Source of the DNA: Streptococcus oralis subsp. dentisani
GTDB lineage: Bacteria; Bacillota; Bacilli; Lactobacillales; Streptococcaceae
Direction of reading: 5' to 3'
NCBI RefSeq assembly: GCF_007475365.1
Contig: NZ_CP034442.1
Span: 248,001 to 312,000, forward strand
Length of the DNA: 64,000 nucleotides
Part shown: positions 1-9,273 of the stretch, piece after piece
Numbering within the stretch: the first letter of the stretch is position 1
How the letters are laid out: each line of letters opens with the position of its first letter
Made by a program: the position numbers and the translations under genes
Notes under the pieces: model-generated
What the model saw: only the letters and a program-made list of their open reading frames with translations
The model's database searches: none
Told to the model about the DNA's origin: nothing

Positions 1-109
1 CAATTGCCCCCTCTTGAACAAAGAGTATCTCACCATGATTTTAAACTGTGGAAAATCACTAAAAGTTCTAAGTAAGCAAATCGCAGTTAAAAATTGTTTA
101 AAAAATTAG
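1..109 (+). CDS. 3' end of an unidentified gene (partial)
   Basis: A frame is open from base 2 and runs 35 codons to a TAG at 107-109. It encodes a lysine-rich tail beginning NCPLLNKEY and ending VKNCLKN. The 5' part lies outside the window, so no family can be named. It stops 23 bases before the LicD start with no terminator between, so it could be the upstream member of the same operon, perhaps another cell-wall polymer gene. That is inference from position only, and the short frame could also be open by chance. Confidence 0.4.
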   Translation, partial: NCPLLNKEYLTMILNCGKSLKVLSKQIAVKNCLKN

Positions 110-132
110 TCAAAATTAGGAGAATAGAAAGT

Positions 133-945
133 ATGTCTGAGAGAGTTTTAAGTCTTGAAGAAATAAAACAAGTGGAGTTGGATATTTTAAAGTATCTACA
201 TGAACTATGTGAACAGCATCAGATTAAATATTTTATTGATTTTGGAACCTTACTAGGAGCTGTCCGCCATAAAGGATTTATCCCTTGGGATGATGATACG
301 GATATTTCCTTAGCGCGAGATGAATTTGAAAAGCTTTATAAGGTTTTAAAAAATGAGAATCATCCCTACTACAAATTGATTTCATTTAGAGAAACAAAAG
401 GCTATCCGTACAGTTATATGCGTGTCCATGATATTAGAACACGTAGAGATGCCAATCTTCTGGACCCGACAGTCGTATTGGGAACTTGCGTTGACATTTT
501 TCCATACGATGGTGTCGTGACGGAGGAAAGTGATTGTAAGAAAATGAAGCTCTATAAACATTTTGTCCGCCTTTCTTCTTTGAATTTCAAAGGAATTAAA
601 TCAGAAAATGGGGGGATAAAAAATCTGCCTCGTTATATTGGATCAGCTATTTTTCGCCTAAGTTCTCCACAAACTTGGAATCAAAAATTAGAGAATCTTG
701 CTTTGAAATATAGTGTAAATCAAGCTACAGATCTTACCTGTACGATATTTGATCCAAGTTGTCCAGAGGGAATCAAAAAAGAATGGCTCTATGATCTGAT
801 TGATATGCCATACGAAAATATCGTAGTGAAGGCTCCGAGAAAATACCATGAAATTCTTGCCTACGAATTTGGAGCAGACTATATGACTCCACCACCTGTT
901 GAACAGCAGGTTCCAGGAACTGATAAGAATTATTGGATTGATTAG
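133..945 (+). CDS. LicD-family phosphotransferase
   Basis: A 270-residue LicD-family protein. LicD enzymes transfer phosphorylcholine from CDP-choline to teichoic-acid sugars on the cytoplasmic side. The nucleotidyltransferase-like signature is clear: FGTLLGAVRHKGFIPWDDDTD at about residues 38-57, with the acidic cluster D53-D55 and D57 expected to bind metal. The length matches the family. I chose ATG 133 because AGGAG at 118-122 precedes it; an upstream TTG at 94 has no ribosome site and would overlap the previous frame. The Pce gene follows after 36 bases without a terminator, suggesting one operon that both adds and removes phosphorylcholine. The exact acceptor sugar cannot be told, and other LicD paralogues transfer other phospho-groups. 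Confidence 0.9.
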   Translation: MSERVLSLEEIKQVELDILKYLHELCEQHQIKYFIDFGTLLGAVRHKGFIPWDDDTDISLARDEFEKLYKVLKNENHPYYKLISFRETKGYPYSYMRVHDIRTRRDANLLDPTVVLGTCVDIFPYDGVVTEESDCKKMKLYKHFVRLSSLNFKGIKSENGGIKNLPRYIGSAIFRLSSPQTWNQKLENLALKYSVNQATDLTCTIFDPSCPEGIKKEWLYDLIDMPYENIVVKAPRKYHEILAYEFGADYMTPPPVEQQVPGTDKNYWID

Positions 946-981
946 TAAGAGATTGTTTTCATCGAGAAAGGAGTGTTCAAG

Positions 982-3507
982 ATGACGAATAAAAAATTAG
1001 TTAAATCAGTCAGTTATGGTTTATTTGCTCTCCTTTTTGTGTTGATTGCTTTATCACAACAAGTTAATGCAGACACCATTACTGCTGGTTCAGGCAATCG
1101 TATCCATTTCATAAATACTAAAGCAAAATCTGGGAGTGATGCTATCCTTCTGGAAAGCAATGGTCATTATGCCTTGATTGATATGGGGGAAGATTATGAC
1201 TTTCCTGATGGGAGTGATCCACGCTATCCAAGTCGTTGGGGAATTTCCATGAGAAATTATCAAGTCTTGGAAGACCGTTTGATTCGCCATCTTGATCAGA
1301 TTGGTGTTAAAAAATTAGATTTTATTATAGGAACTCATGTCCATAGTGACCATATTGGTGGAGCGGACGAAATACTCAATCGATATCAAGTCGGTAAGTT
1401 TTATTTGAAAAAATATTCAGATGATCGGATCACAGCAAACTGGGGACTCTGGGATAATCTTTTTAATTACGATAATGCTTTGAGAGCCGCACAAAAACGA
1501 GGGGTTACTCTTATTCAGAATATTACAGACGAGGATAGTCACTTTAAATTAGGTGATATGGATATCCAACTCTATAATTATAAAAATGAATATGATGCTG
1601 ATGGTAACCTGAAAAAAGTTCGAGATGATAACTCAAACTCAATCGTTTCAGTGGTGACTGTGGCAGGAAAGAGAATCTACCTTGGTGGAGATTTGGATAA
1701 TGCCGAAGGAGCGGAAGATAAGTTAGGTCCAGTTATCGGCAAGGTTGATATGATGAAATGGAATCATCATTATGATGCGACAATTTCAAATACGATTAAT
1801 TTTCTTGAAAACCTATCTCCAAAGATGATTATTCAGACAACTGGTGGTGATATTAATGTTGCTTCAACCAGAGAATATCTCCAAAAGAAAAATATTCAAG
1901 TTCTCAGAGCTTCTAGTCAAACTCAAGACGCTACCGTTTTCGATATTAGTGATAGCGGATTTGCTAATGTTTCTAATCTCTTCCCGGACATCCCTGTAGT
2001 TGACGAAAAATGGTATCAAGAAAGTGGCTACTGGAAATATCGTTTAAGTGATGGGGAAATGGCTATCGGTTGGAGAGAGATTGACGGAGCTACTTACTTT
2101 TTTAATGGAAAAGGACAGATGCAGGCAGGTCGCTGGCTTCACCTTAATGATGATTGGGGAGAAAATGCTAAGGGGAATGATTACTATCTCAACTCAAATG
2201 GTAAAATGCAAACAGGCGGTTGGTTCAAGCTGGATGGTCATTGGTATTATATCCAATCAAATGGTGCTAGACGATTTAGTGAGCTTTCTGAAATTGGAGG
2301 GAAGAAATATCTCTTTGCAGCAGATGGAAAGATGTTAACAGGACATCAAGTCTTTAATGGCAAGAAGATGTTCTTTGCAGACAGTGGAGCTTTACAAATT
2401 GGTGATAATGTATCAAGTTGGAAAAAGATTGATTCGAACTGGTACTACTATGATGAGAATGGTAATGTAGTCGTTGGTCTAAGGGAGATTAATGGGGAAA
2501 CCTATTATTTTGATAAAGATGGTATCATGCAGACCGGTTGGAATCGTATTAAGGGATACTGGCGTTACTTTGCTACTTCGGGAGCTATGAAAACTGGTTG
2601 GGTCAAGGATCAGGATACTTGGTATTATCTGGACAAAGATGGTATCATGCTCACTGGAAAACAAGATATAAATGGTACTCGTTACTACTTGAACGCTAGT
2701 GGTGCCATGCAAACAGGCTGGAAATGGCTAGAGAACAATTGGTATTACTATGCGAACTCAGGAGCTATGAAAACAGGCTGGATTAAGGATAATGAGAAAT
2801 GGTATTATCTAAATCAAGATGGTATTATGCAGACTGGAAAACAAGAAATCAATGGTACGCGTTACTATTTGAATACCAGCGGTGCCATGCAAACAGGCTG
2901 GCAGTGGCTTGATAAACACTGGCATTACTACGCTGACTCAGGAGCTGTGAAAACTGGTTGGTTGAAGGATCAAGGAACATGGTATTATCTTGAAGATCAG
3001 GAAGGTATCATGCTGGTCGGTTTCCAACAAGTAGATGGTAAGCAGTATTACTTTAGTGCATCAGGAGCTATGCAAACAGGCTGGAAATGGTTTGATAATC
3101 ATTATCGTTATTTTGAAGCAAATGGAGCTATGAAAACAGGTTGGATAAAGGATAAAGGAATCTGGTATTATCTCAATCCTGAAGATGGCATCATGTTGGT
3201 TGGCCTTCATAAAGTAAATGGTGATCATTATTACTTTGATGACTCAGGAGCTATGCAGACCGGTTGGAAACGAATTGACGGTAATTGGTACTATTTCCAA
3301 ACAGATGGTTCCTTGTTGAAAAATGCCACCACACCGGATGGTTATAAGGTAAACGAGGAAGGCATTTGGAGACAGGCTGTTGCTGCTGTCAATGGCGAAG
3401 CAGATCAGTCAGAGAAGAAGCAAGAAGCTAGTTCCTCTATTGCTGAACAGCCGAAACAAGATTCAAATCTAGAAGCCAACGCTTCGGAAAAGAAAGAAAA
3501 AGAATAA
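982..3507 (+). CDS. pce: phosphorylcholine esterase with long choline-binding domain
   Basis: An 841-residue secreted Pce (CbpE) homologue that hydrolyses phosphorylcholine from teichoic acid at the cell surface. A signal peptide spans residues 1-30 (KK start, hydrophobic core, cleavage near VNA). The metallo-beta-lactamase-fold catalytic domain carries the zinc motif HVHSDH at residues 119-124, with further metal-ligand candidates in GGDLD and NHHYD. From about residue 348 to 779 I count 21 choline-binding repeats of about 20 residues (GWxxxxGxWYY type). As I recall, pneumococcal Pce has about ten and is near 627 residues, so this copy is clearly longer. A Ser/Lys/Glu-rich tail ends the protein. 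ATG 982 is favoured over GTG 973 because GAAAGGAG at 965-972 fits it. A strong terminator follows. Confidence 0.95.
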   Translation: MTNKKLVKSVSYGLFALLFVLIALSQQVNADTITAGSGNRIHFINTKAKSGSDAILLESNGHYALIDMGEDYDFPDGSDPRYPSRWGISMRNYQVLEDRLIRHLDQIGVKKLDFIIGTHVHSDHIGGADEILNRYQVGKFYLKKYSDDRITANWGLWDNLFNYDNALRAAQKRGVTLIQNITDEDSHFKLGDMDIQLYNYKNEYDADGNLKKVRDDNSNSIVSVVTVAGKRIYLGGDLDNAEGAEDKLGPVIGKVDMMKWNHHYDATISNTINFLENLSPKMIIQTTGGDINVASTREYLQKKNIQVLRASSQTQDATVFDISDSGFANVSNLFPDIPVVDEKWYQESGYWKYRLSDGEMAIGWREIDGATYFFNGKGQMQAGRWLHLNDDWGENAKGNDYYLNSNGKMQTGGWFKLDGHWYYIQSNGARRFSELSEIGGKKYLFAADGKMLTGHQVFNGKKMFFADSGALQIGDNVSSWKKIDSNWYYYDENGNVVVGLREINGETYYFDKDGIMQTGWNRIKGYWRYFATSGAMKTGWVKDQDTWYYLDKDGIMLTGKQDINGTRYYLNASGAMQTGWKWLENNWYYYANSGAMKTGWIKDNEKWYYLNQDGIMQTGKQEINGTRYYLNTSGAMQTGWQWLDKHWHYYADSGAVKTGWLKDQGTWYYLEDQEGIMLVGFQQVDGKQYYFSASGAMQTGWKWFDNHYRYFEANGAMKTGWIKDKGIWYYLNPEDGIMLVGLHKVNGDHYYFDDSGAMQTGWKRIDGNWYYFQTDGSLLKNATTPDGYKVNEEGIWRQAVAAVNGEADQSEKKQEASSSIAEQPKQDSNLEANASEKKEKE

Positions 3508-3513
3508 ATAAGA

Positions 3514-3558
3514 AACACCCTACTGATAAACGAGCGTTTATCAGTAGGGTGTTCTTTT
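3514..3558. terminator. bidirectional terminator between pce and the flippase gene
   Basis: An 18-bp perfect stem (3514-3531 with 3536-3553) and a GAGC loop are followed by CTTTT on the + strand and preceded by A-rich sequence. It can therefore end transcription from both converging genes. Confidence 0.9.
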
Positions 3559-5035
3559 AGTTTCTTTTGATCTTAGCTAATACTAGGTTCAGTGCATAGT
3601 GAAGTGTTTTATCCTTAGCGAGAAAGAGTGTTAAGAGATAGTAGATTCCACAAGTAGCTATGGTAGAAAGAACCATGAGGATCATGTTGAGGTTCACTGT
3701 ATAGGAACTGATTTGGAAAATCATCTTGAAAATATAGAAGATCGGGATAAATCCAAGGGATATGAGACCATAACGTGTTAAGGTCATAAAGATTTCTTTT
3801 AAATTAATTAGTTGATGTTTCTTAATAAAATGAATTTCTAAGAGAACAACGATGGTTTCCGCAATAATGGTCGTAGCAATATAATACTCAGGGGCAAAAA
3901 TATTATTGATATACAAGATACAGTTGAAGAGGAGATTTGCTCCACCACCAGCAAAGTAGAAAGCAGTCAAGCGGTTCTCGTGGTCATTGATAAAGATAAT
4001 TTGCTTTCCAAGAATCAATTCAATAGCCCAGATAATGGTTCGAAAGGCGAAGACGCTAGTCACGATACCTGCTTCAAGATACTTTTCAGAAGAGTAGATA
4101 ACCGTTGCGTATTTGCCCAAAATCATAATCCCAAAACTAGTTGGAATCATGAGAAAATAGAATAAGGATGCTGCTTGATTTACAAGATAATTATAAGAGT
4201 TGTAATCCTTTTTCCCGAGGTAGTAGCCGAGACGTGGAATGCTGACACTGATAGCTCCACTTAAGACACCAGCAATCAGCATGACGATGCTATAGGCAAT
4301 TGTATAATAAGAAATGTAGTTTTCATCTGGTCCCTTGGTGATAAACATTCTATCTAGCAAGGTATAAAGCATATTGGCATTTGCCAAGAGAAGCATAGTA
4401 AAGAGTGGTTTAGAAGCCTTAGCTAACTCAATGAAACCAATTTTAACAAAGGAAACTTCTCTCTTAATCCAAAGAAAACTAAGGAGGTAGTTGAGGATAG
4501 TGGTCGCAGTCATGACGATAGCATAAGGAACGATATCATCAGCCGTTTTGACAAAGGCAAAGATAGCGACCAGCATAGTAATTCGAATAATCAATGTCTT
4601 GTAAAGGATAAAGGCATAGTTTTCATAAGCCTCGTTCATCCATTCGATATTGAGGAATTGGAAGAGAGCCTGGGCCCCTAGGATGTAGTAGAGGACTTTC
4701 ATGTTCTCAATGCTGGTGTCAAAGAAGATGAAGAGGAAGTAGATACCAGTCGTCAGGAGAGAGGTGAAAACCGAGATATAAAACAACTTAGAAAAAACGT
4801 AGTTGATTTTATTCTTGTCATCCTTGACCTTACTGATAGCTCGAATCCCGTAGTTGTAAATACCAAAGGCAGCTAGTGGAATAACAAAGCTAGCCCAGGT
4901 ATTGGCGGTATTGAAATAACCGTAGTTGGATTTGCTGAGGATTCGCGTCAGATAAGGGTTGGTTATCAGAGGAAAAACGATATTGAGAATATTGACCAGC
5001 AAGCTAGCCAATGCATTAACTTTTATATTTTTCAT
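3557..5035 (-). CDS. Wzx-type polysaccharide/teichoic acid flippase
   Basis: A 492-residue polytopic membrane protein of the MOP/PST flippase superfamily (Wzx, RfbX, TacF relatives), which moves lipid-linked repeat units across the membrane. The opening residues (MKNIKVNALASLL, then NPYLTRIL and YGYFNTANTW) are typical of Gram-positive PST flippases, and roughly 12-14 hydrophobic segments are visible. It faces Pce and LicD convergently, so the wall-polymer role is supported by context but it is not in their operon. Substrate specificity cannot be read from sequence. It could serve teichoic acid or a rhamnose-type polysaccharide. Confidence 0.87.
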   Translation of the reverse strand: MKNIKVNALASLLVNILNIVFPLITNPYLTRILSKSNYGYFNTANTWASFVIPLAAFGIYNYGIRAISKVKDDKNKINYVFSKLFYISVFTSLLTTGIYFLFIFFDTSIENMKVLYYILGAQALFQFLNIEWMNEAYENYAFILYKTLIIRITMLVAIFAFVKTADDIVPYAIVMTATTILNYLLSFLWIKREVSFVKIGFIELAKASKPLFTMLLLANANMLYTLLDRMFITKGPDENYISYYTIAYSIVMLIAGVLSGAISVSIPRLGYYLGKKDYNSYNYLVNQAASLFYFLMIPTSFGIMILGKYATVIYSSEKYLEAGIVTSVFAFRTIIWAIELILGKQIIFINDHENRLTAFYFAGGGANLLFNCILYINNIFAPEYYIATTIIAETIVVLLEIHFIKKHQLINLKEIFMTLTRYGLISLGFIPIFYIFKMIFQISSYTVNLNMILMVLSTIATCGIYYLLTLFLAKDKTLHYALNLVLAKIKRN

Positions 5036-5121
5036 TGAACTTTCTTTCTTAAATCTAAAATCATCTCTAGTATTATATCACATTCCGGCTTTATTCTTTT
5101 GATAAAATCGTAAAAATCTAG

Positions 5122-5127
5122 TATAAT
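5122..5127 (+). promoter_or_regulatory. -10 element for mecA
   Basis: A perfect TATAAT lies 30 bases before the mecA start. No convincing -35 is visible. Confidence 0.6.
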
Positions 5128-5157
5128 AGATAGACTGAAAGTATGAGGTTGTTAGAT

Positions 5158-5898
5158 ATGAAGATGAAACAAATTAGTGATACGACACTGAAAATCACGA
5201 TGACTTTAGATGATTTGATGGATCGGGGAATGGAGATTGCAGATTTTCTCGTTCCTCAGGAAAAAACAGAAGAGTTTTTCTATGCTATTTTAGATGAATT
5301 AGAAATGCCAGACAATTTCTTGGATAGTGGCATGCTGAGTTTCCGTGTGACGCCAAAACCAGATAAGGTGGATGTCTTTGTGACCAAGTCTAAGATTGAT
5401 CAAAATCTGGATTTTGAAGATTTGGCTGACCTACCTGACATGGAAGAATTAGCCCAAATGTCGCCGGATGAATTTCTCAAAACCTTGGAGAAGAGCATTG
5501 CAGACAAGACTAAGGATGATATTGAGGCCATCCAATCCCTAGAACAGGTCGAGGCTAAGGAAGAGGAGCAAGAGCAAGCGAACAAGGAGACTGAGAGTAA
5601 GAAGGAACCTTATATCTACTATATCTTGCGTTTTGCAAGTCTTGCTGACTTAGTTGCTTTTGCAAAGACTGTTAACTACCAGATGGAAACATCTGAACTC
5701 TACAAGATGAATGGACACTACTATTTGACAATCTTGGTCGATGTGGAAAATCATCCTAGTCCATACCCAGCCTGGCTCTTGGCCCGTATGCGTGAATTTG
5801 CAGATGATAGTGACATCAGTCGCTCAGTCTTGCAAGAGTATGGTCGCATCTTGATCAATCATGACGCGGTGCTCGGTCTTCAAAAAATTAACAATTAA
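5158..5898 (+). CDS. mecA: adaptor protein MecA
   Basis: A 246-residue MecA, the adaptor that delivers substrates to the ClpC AAA+ unfoldase with ClpP. In streptococci MecA helps degrade the competence sigma factor ComX. The N-terminal substrate-binding half (MKMKQISDTTLKITMT, then DLMDRGMEIADFLVP) and the C-terminal ClpC-binding half (YIYYILRFASLADLVAFAK, then YPAWLLARMREFADDSDIS) are separated by an acidic Glu/Gln-rich linker at about residues 130-150. I start at ATG 5158, the start I remember for pneumococcal MecA. An in-frame ATG at 5143 has no Shine-Dalgarno. It is monocistronic, with its own -10 and terminator. The link to competence fits the cin box at 36.37 kb. Confidence 0.97.
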   Translation: MKMKQISDTTLKITMTLDDLMDRGMEIADFLVPQEKTEEFFYAILDELEMPDNFLDSGMLSFRVTPKPDKVDVFVTKSKIDQNLDFEDLADLPDMEELAQMSPDEFLKTLEKSIADKTKDDIEAIQSLEQVEAKEEEQEQANKETESKKEPYIYYILRFASLADLVAFAKTVNYQMETSELYKMNGHYYLTILVDVENHPSPYPAWLLARMREFADDSDISRSVLQEYGRILINHDAVLGLQKINN

Positions 5899-5904
5899 GA
5901 AAGG

Positions 5905-5926
5905 CGAATCATGGGATTCGTTTTTT
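5905..5926 (+). terminator. mecA terminator
   Basis: A 6-bp stem CGAATC/GATTCG with an ATGG loop is followed by six T residues, seven bases after the mecA stop. Confidence 0.8.
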
Positions 5927-5978
5927 CTTTTCTAGACTGAAATAGTGATTTACTATAATAGGAATTTTCACAAAATTC

Positions 5979-5987
5979 TGTTATAAT
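5979..5987 (+). promoter_or_regulatory. extended -10 promoter of hom-thrB
   Basis: TG-T-TATAAT forms a perfect extended -10 about 30 bases before the hom start. The -35 is weak, as is common with extended -10 promoters. A second TATAAT lies at 5954-5959. Confidence 0.7.
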
Positions 5988-6018
5988 GGCTATATCAGAA
6001 AATTTCGAGGAGACAAAC

Positions 6019-7305
6019 ATGACAGTTAAAATTGCTTTACTTGGATTTGGTACCGTTGCAAGTGGTGTGCCATTCCTCCTAAAGGAAAATGGGGAAAAAA
6101 TCGTTCAGTCAGCTCATTCTGAGATTGAAGTAGCCAAGGTATTGGTTAAGGATGAAGATGAGAAGAACCGCTTGCTTGCAGCAGGGAATGACTTTAAATT
6201 TGTGACCAATGTAGATGATATTTTATCAGATCAAGACATTACTATCGTAGTGGAATTGATGGGGCGTATCGAACCAGCTAAAACCTTTATCACTCGTGCC
6301 TTGGAAGCTGGGAAACACGTTGTTACTGCAAACAAGGACCTTTTGGCTGTCCATGGTGCAGAATTGCTAGAAATCGCTAAAGAGCATAATGTAGCACTTT
6401 ACTACGAAGCAGCAGTAGCCGGTGGTATTCCGATTCTTCGTACCTTGGCAAATTCATTAGCTTCTGATAAAATCACGCGCGTTCTTGGTGTCGTTAACGG
6501 AACTTCTAACTTCATGATGACCAAAATGGTCGAAGAAGGCTGGTCTTACGATGATGCTCTTGCAGAAGCGCAAAGACTTGGTTTTGCAGAAAGTGATCCG
6601 ACAAATGACGTTGATGGGATTGATGCAGCCTACAAGATGGTGATTTTGAGCCAATTTGCCTTTGGTATGAAGGTTGCCTTTGACGATGTAGCCCACAAGG
6701 GAATCCGCAAAATCACACCAGAAGACGTAGCTGTAGCCCAAGACCTTGGCTATGTAGTGAAATTGGTTGGTTCTATCGAGGAAACTCCTTCAGGTATTGC
6801 TGCAGAAGTGACTCCAACCTTCCTTCCTAAAGCACATCCACTTGCCAGTGTGAATGGGGTAATGAACGCAGTCTTTGTGGAGTCTATCGGCATCGGTGAA
6901 TCTATGTACTACGGACCAGGTGCGGGTCAAAAACCAACTGCGACAAGTGTTGTAGCGGACATTGTCCGTATCGTTCGTCGCTTGAATGATGGTACCATTG
7001 GCAAAGACTTCAACGAATATAGCCGTGACTTGGTTTTGGCAAATCCTGAAGATGTCAAAGCAAACTACTATTTCTCAATCTTGGCACCAGATTCAAAAGG
7101 TCAGGTCTTGAAATTGGCTGAGATTTTCAACGCTCAAGATATTTCCTTCAAGCAAATTCTCCAAGATGGCAAAGAGGGTGACAAGGCGCGTGTAGTGATT
7201 ATCACTCATAAGATTAATAAAGCACAACTTGAGAATGTATCAGCTGAGTTGGCCAAAGCTTCAGAATTTGACCTCTTGAATACCTTCAAGGTGTTAGGAG
7301 AATAG
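6019..7305 (+). CDS. hom: homoserine dehydrogenase
   Basis: A 428-residue homoserine dehydrogenase that reduces aspartate semialdehyde to homoserine for threonine and methionine synthesis. The N-terminal Rossmann motif is GFGTVASGV near residue 9. The conserved segments [33 protein letters not shown] and [10 protein letters not shown] follow. The region from about residue 350 fits a regulatory ACT domain ([18 protein letters not shown]). The family is normally 425-440 residues. ATG 6019 is preceded by GAGGAG. The start of the longer frame at 5986 lies inside the -10 region and can be dismissed. thrB follows one base after the stop, so the two genes are translationally close and probably co-transcribed. 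Confidence 0.97.
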   Translation: MTVKIALLGFGTVASGVPFLLKENGEKIVQSAHSEIEVAKVLVKDEDEKNRLLAAGNDFKFVTNVDDILSDQDITIVVELMGRIEPAKTFITRALEAGKHVVTANKDLLAVHGAELLEIAKEHNVALYYEAAVAGGIPILRTLANSLASDKITRVLGVVNGTSNFMMTKMVEEGWSYDDALAEAQRLGFAESDPTNDVDGIDAAYKMVILSQFAFGMKVAFDDVAHKGIRKITPEDVAVAQDLGYVVKLVGSIEETPSGIAAEVTPTFLPKAHPLASVNGVMNAVFVESIGIGESMYYGPGAGQKPTATSVVADIVRIVRRLNDGTIGKDFNEYSRDLVLANPEDVKANYYFSILAPDSKGQVLKLAEIFNAQDISFKQILQDGKEGDKARVVIITHKINKAQLENVSAELAKASEFDLLNTFKVLGE

Positions 7306-7306
7306 G

Positions 7307-8176
7307 ATGAAGATTATTGTACCTGCAACCAGTGCCAATATCGGGCCAGGTTTTGATTCGGTCGGTGTAGCTGTAACCAAGTATCTTCAAATTGAGGTCT
7401 GTGAAGAACGGGATGAGTGGTTGATTGAACACCAGATTGGTAAATGGATTCCACATGACGAGCGTAATCTCTTGCTCAAGATTGCCTTGCAAATTGCGCC
7501 TGACTTGCAACCAAGGCGTTTAAAAATGACCAGTGATGTTCCCTTGGCGCGTGGTTTGGGTTCTTCCAGTTCTGTTATTGTAGCTGGGATTGAACTAGCC
7601 AACCAACTAGGAAAGCTCAACTTATCTAACCACGATAAATTGCAGCTGGCGACCAAGATAGAAGGACATCCTGACAATGTGGCTCCAGCAATTTACGGTA
7701 ATCTCGTTATTGCAAGTTCTGTTGAAGGAAATGTTTCAGCGATTGTGGCTGACTTCCCAGAGTGTGATTTTCTAGCTTATATTCCCAACTATGAATTACG
7801 TACTCGAGACAGTCGTGGTGTCCTTCCTAAGAAATTGTCCTACAAGGAAGCTGTTGCGGCTAGTTCTATCGCCAATGTGGCAGTTGCAGCCTTGTTGGCA
7901 GGAGACATGGTGACAGCTGGACAAGCAATTGAGGGAGACCTCTTCCACGAGCGCTACCGTCAGGATCTGGTGAGAGAATTTGCGATGATTAAGCAAGTAG
8001 CTAAAGAGAATGGTGCCTATGCAACCTATCTCTCTGGAGCAGGGCCGACAGTTATGGTCTTGGCTTCTCATGACAAGATGCCGGCGGTTAAGGCAGAATT
8101 GCAAAAGCAGTCTTTCAAAGGCAAACTGCATGATTTGAAAGTTGATACCCAAGGTGTCCGCGTCGAAGCAAAATAA
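7307..8176 (+). CDS. thrB: homoserine kinase
   Basis: A 289-residue GHMP-family kinase that phosphorylates homoserine to O-phosphohomoserine. It opens with [15 protein letters not shown] at residues 5-19. The ATP-binding GHMP loop [11 protein letters not shown] lies near residues 79-89, and the C-terminal motif [12 protein letters not shown] near residue 245. The length is typical for Firmicutes ThrB. The start ATG lies one base after the hom stop, and hom carries AGGAG just upstream, so the pair forms a hom-thrB operon. Threonine synthase (thrC) is not in this window. Confidence 0.97.
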   Translation: MKIIVPATSANIGPGFDSVGVAVTKYLQIEVCEERDEWLIEHQIGKWIPHDERNLLLKIALQIAPDLQPRRLKMTSDVPLARGLGSSSSVIVAGIELANQLGKLNLSNHDKLQLATKIEGHPDNVAPAIYGNLVIASSVEGNVSAIVADFPECDFLAYIPNYELRTRDSRGVLPKKLSYKEAVAASSIANVAVAALLAGDMVTAGQAIEGDLFHERYRQDLVREFAMIKQVAKENGAYATYLSGAGPTVMVLASHDKMPAVKAELQKQSFKGKLHDLKVDTQGVRVEAK

Positions 8177-8181
8177 AGAAT

Positions 8182-8232
8182 AAAAGATAGGATGGGGAAA
8201 CTCTTGATTAGAGGGCTTCCTGTCCTTTTTTT
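8182..8232 (+). terminator. probable terminator after thrB
   Basis: The sequence pairs A-rich and GGA-containing bases after the stop with TTCC/TCC and a seven-T run at 8226-8232. The stem is imperfect, so the exact hairpin is uncertain. Confidence 0.5.
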
Positions 8233-8274
8233 GAAAAGAAGTCTAGTTAAAAACTTGATAAAGGAGAAATAAAG

Positions 8275-9213
8275 ATGGCAGAAATTTATCTAGCAGGTGG
8301 TTGTTTTTGGAGCCTAGAGGAGTATTTTTCACGAATTTCAGGCGTATTAGCAACCAGTGTCGGCTACGCTAATGGGCAAGTCGAAACGACCAATTACCAG
8401 TTGCTCAAGGAAACAGACCATGCAGAGACTGTTCAAGTGATTTATGATGAGAAAGCTGTGTCACTCAGAGAGATTTTGCTTTATTATTTCCGTGTTATTG
8501 ATCCCTTGTCTATTAACCAGCAGGGGAATGACCGTGGTCGCCAATATCGAACAGGAATCTATTATCAGGATGAAGCAGACTTGCCAGCTATCTACACAGT
8601 GGTGCAGGAGCAGGAGCGCATGCTGGGTCGAAAGATTGCAGTAGAAGTAGAGAAACTTCGCCACTACATTCTGGCAGAAGATTACCACCAAGACTATCTC
8701 AAGAAAAATCCTTCGGGTTACTGTCATATCGATGTAACTGATGCTGAAAAGCCATTGATTGACGCCTCTAACTATGAAAAGCCTAGTCAAGAGGTGTTAA
8801 AGGAAAGTTTAACTGAAGAGTCTTATCGTGTTACGCAAGAAGCTGCTACAGAGGCGCCATTTACCAATGCCTATGACCAAACCTTTGAAGAAGGGATTTA
8901 TGTAGACATCACGACGGGTGAACCACTCTTTTTTGCAAAGGATAAGTTTGCTTCAGGTTGTGGTTGGCCAAGTTTTAGTCGTCCGATTTCCAAGGAGTTG
9001 ATTCACTATTACAAGGACTTGAGTCATGGAATGGAGCGAATCGAGGTTCGTTCTCGGTCAGGAAATGCTCACTTGGGTCATGTTTTCACAGATGGACCGC
9101 AGGAGTTGGGTGGCCTCCGTTACTGTATCAATTCTGCTTCCTTACGCTTTGTAGCCAAGGATGAGATGGAAAAAGCAGGATATGGATATCTATTGCCTTA
9201 CTTAAACAAATAA
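8275..9213 (+). CDS. msrAB: bifunctional methionine sulfoxide reductase MsrA-MsrB
   Basis: A 312-residue fusion that repairs both methionine sulfoxide diastereomers. The MsrA domain (about residues 1-155) has the catalytic Cys in [11 protein letters not shown] at residues 8-18. The MsrB domain (about 175-305) has SGCGWPSF and the catalytic Cys in [11 protein letters not shown]. The positions that hold the two zinc-binding CxxC pairs in E. coli MsrB read VDIT and SRSG here, so this is a zinc-free MsrB form. No signal peptide or membrane anchor is seen, which suggests a cytoplasmic enzyme, unlike the longer surface MsrAB of streptococci. AAAGGAGA precedes the ATG, and the gene lies between its own flanking hairpins. 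Confidence 0.96.
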   Translation: MAEIYLAGGCFWSLEEYFSRISGVLATSVGYANGQVETTNYQLLKETDHAETVQVIYDEKAVSLREILLYYFRVIDPLSINQQGNDRGRQYRTGIYYQDEADLPAIYTVVQEQERMLGRKIAVEVEKLRHYILAEDYHQDYLKKNPSGYCHIDVTDAEKPLIDASNYEKPSQEVLKESLTEESYRVTQEAATEAPFTNAYDQTFEEGIYVDITTGEPLFFAKDKFASGCGWPSFSRPISKELIHYYKDLSHGMERIEVRSRSGNAHLGHVFTDGPQELGGLRYCINSASLRFVAKDEMEKAGYGYLLPYLNK

Positions 9214-9221
9214 AATTGAGA

Positions 9222-9244
9222 GGGTGGGAGCTTCCCACTTTCTT
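9222..9244 (+). terminator. terminator after msrAB
   Basis: GTGGGA/TCCCAC stem (9224-9229 with 9233-9238), extended by G-T pairs and followed by a T-rich tract. Confidence 0.65.
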
Positions 9245-9273
9245 CATTTCCAGAATAAGAATAGAAGGGATTT

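Noticed and set aside
7796..8152. A 118-codon minus-strand frame inside thrB
   Set aside because: It shadows a well-supported kinase gene. No start signal or similarity.
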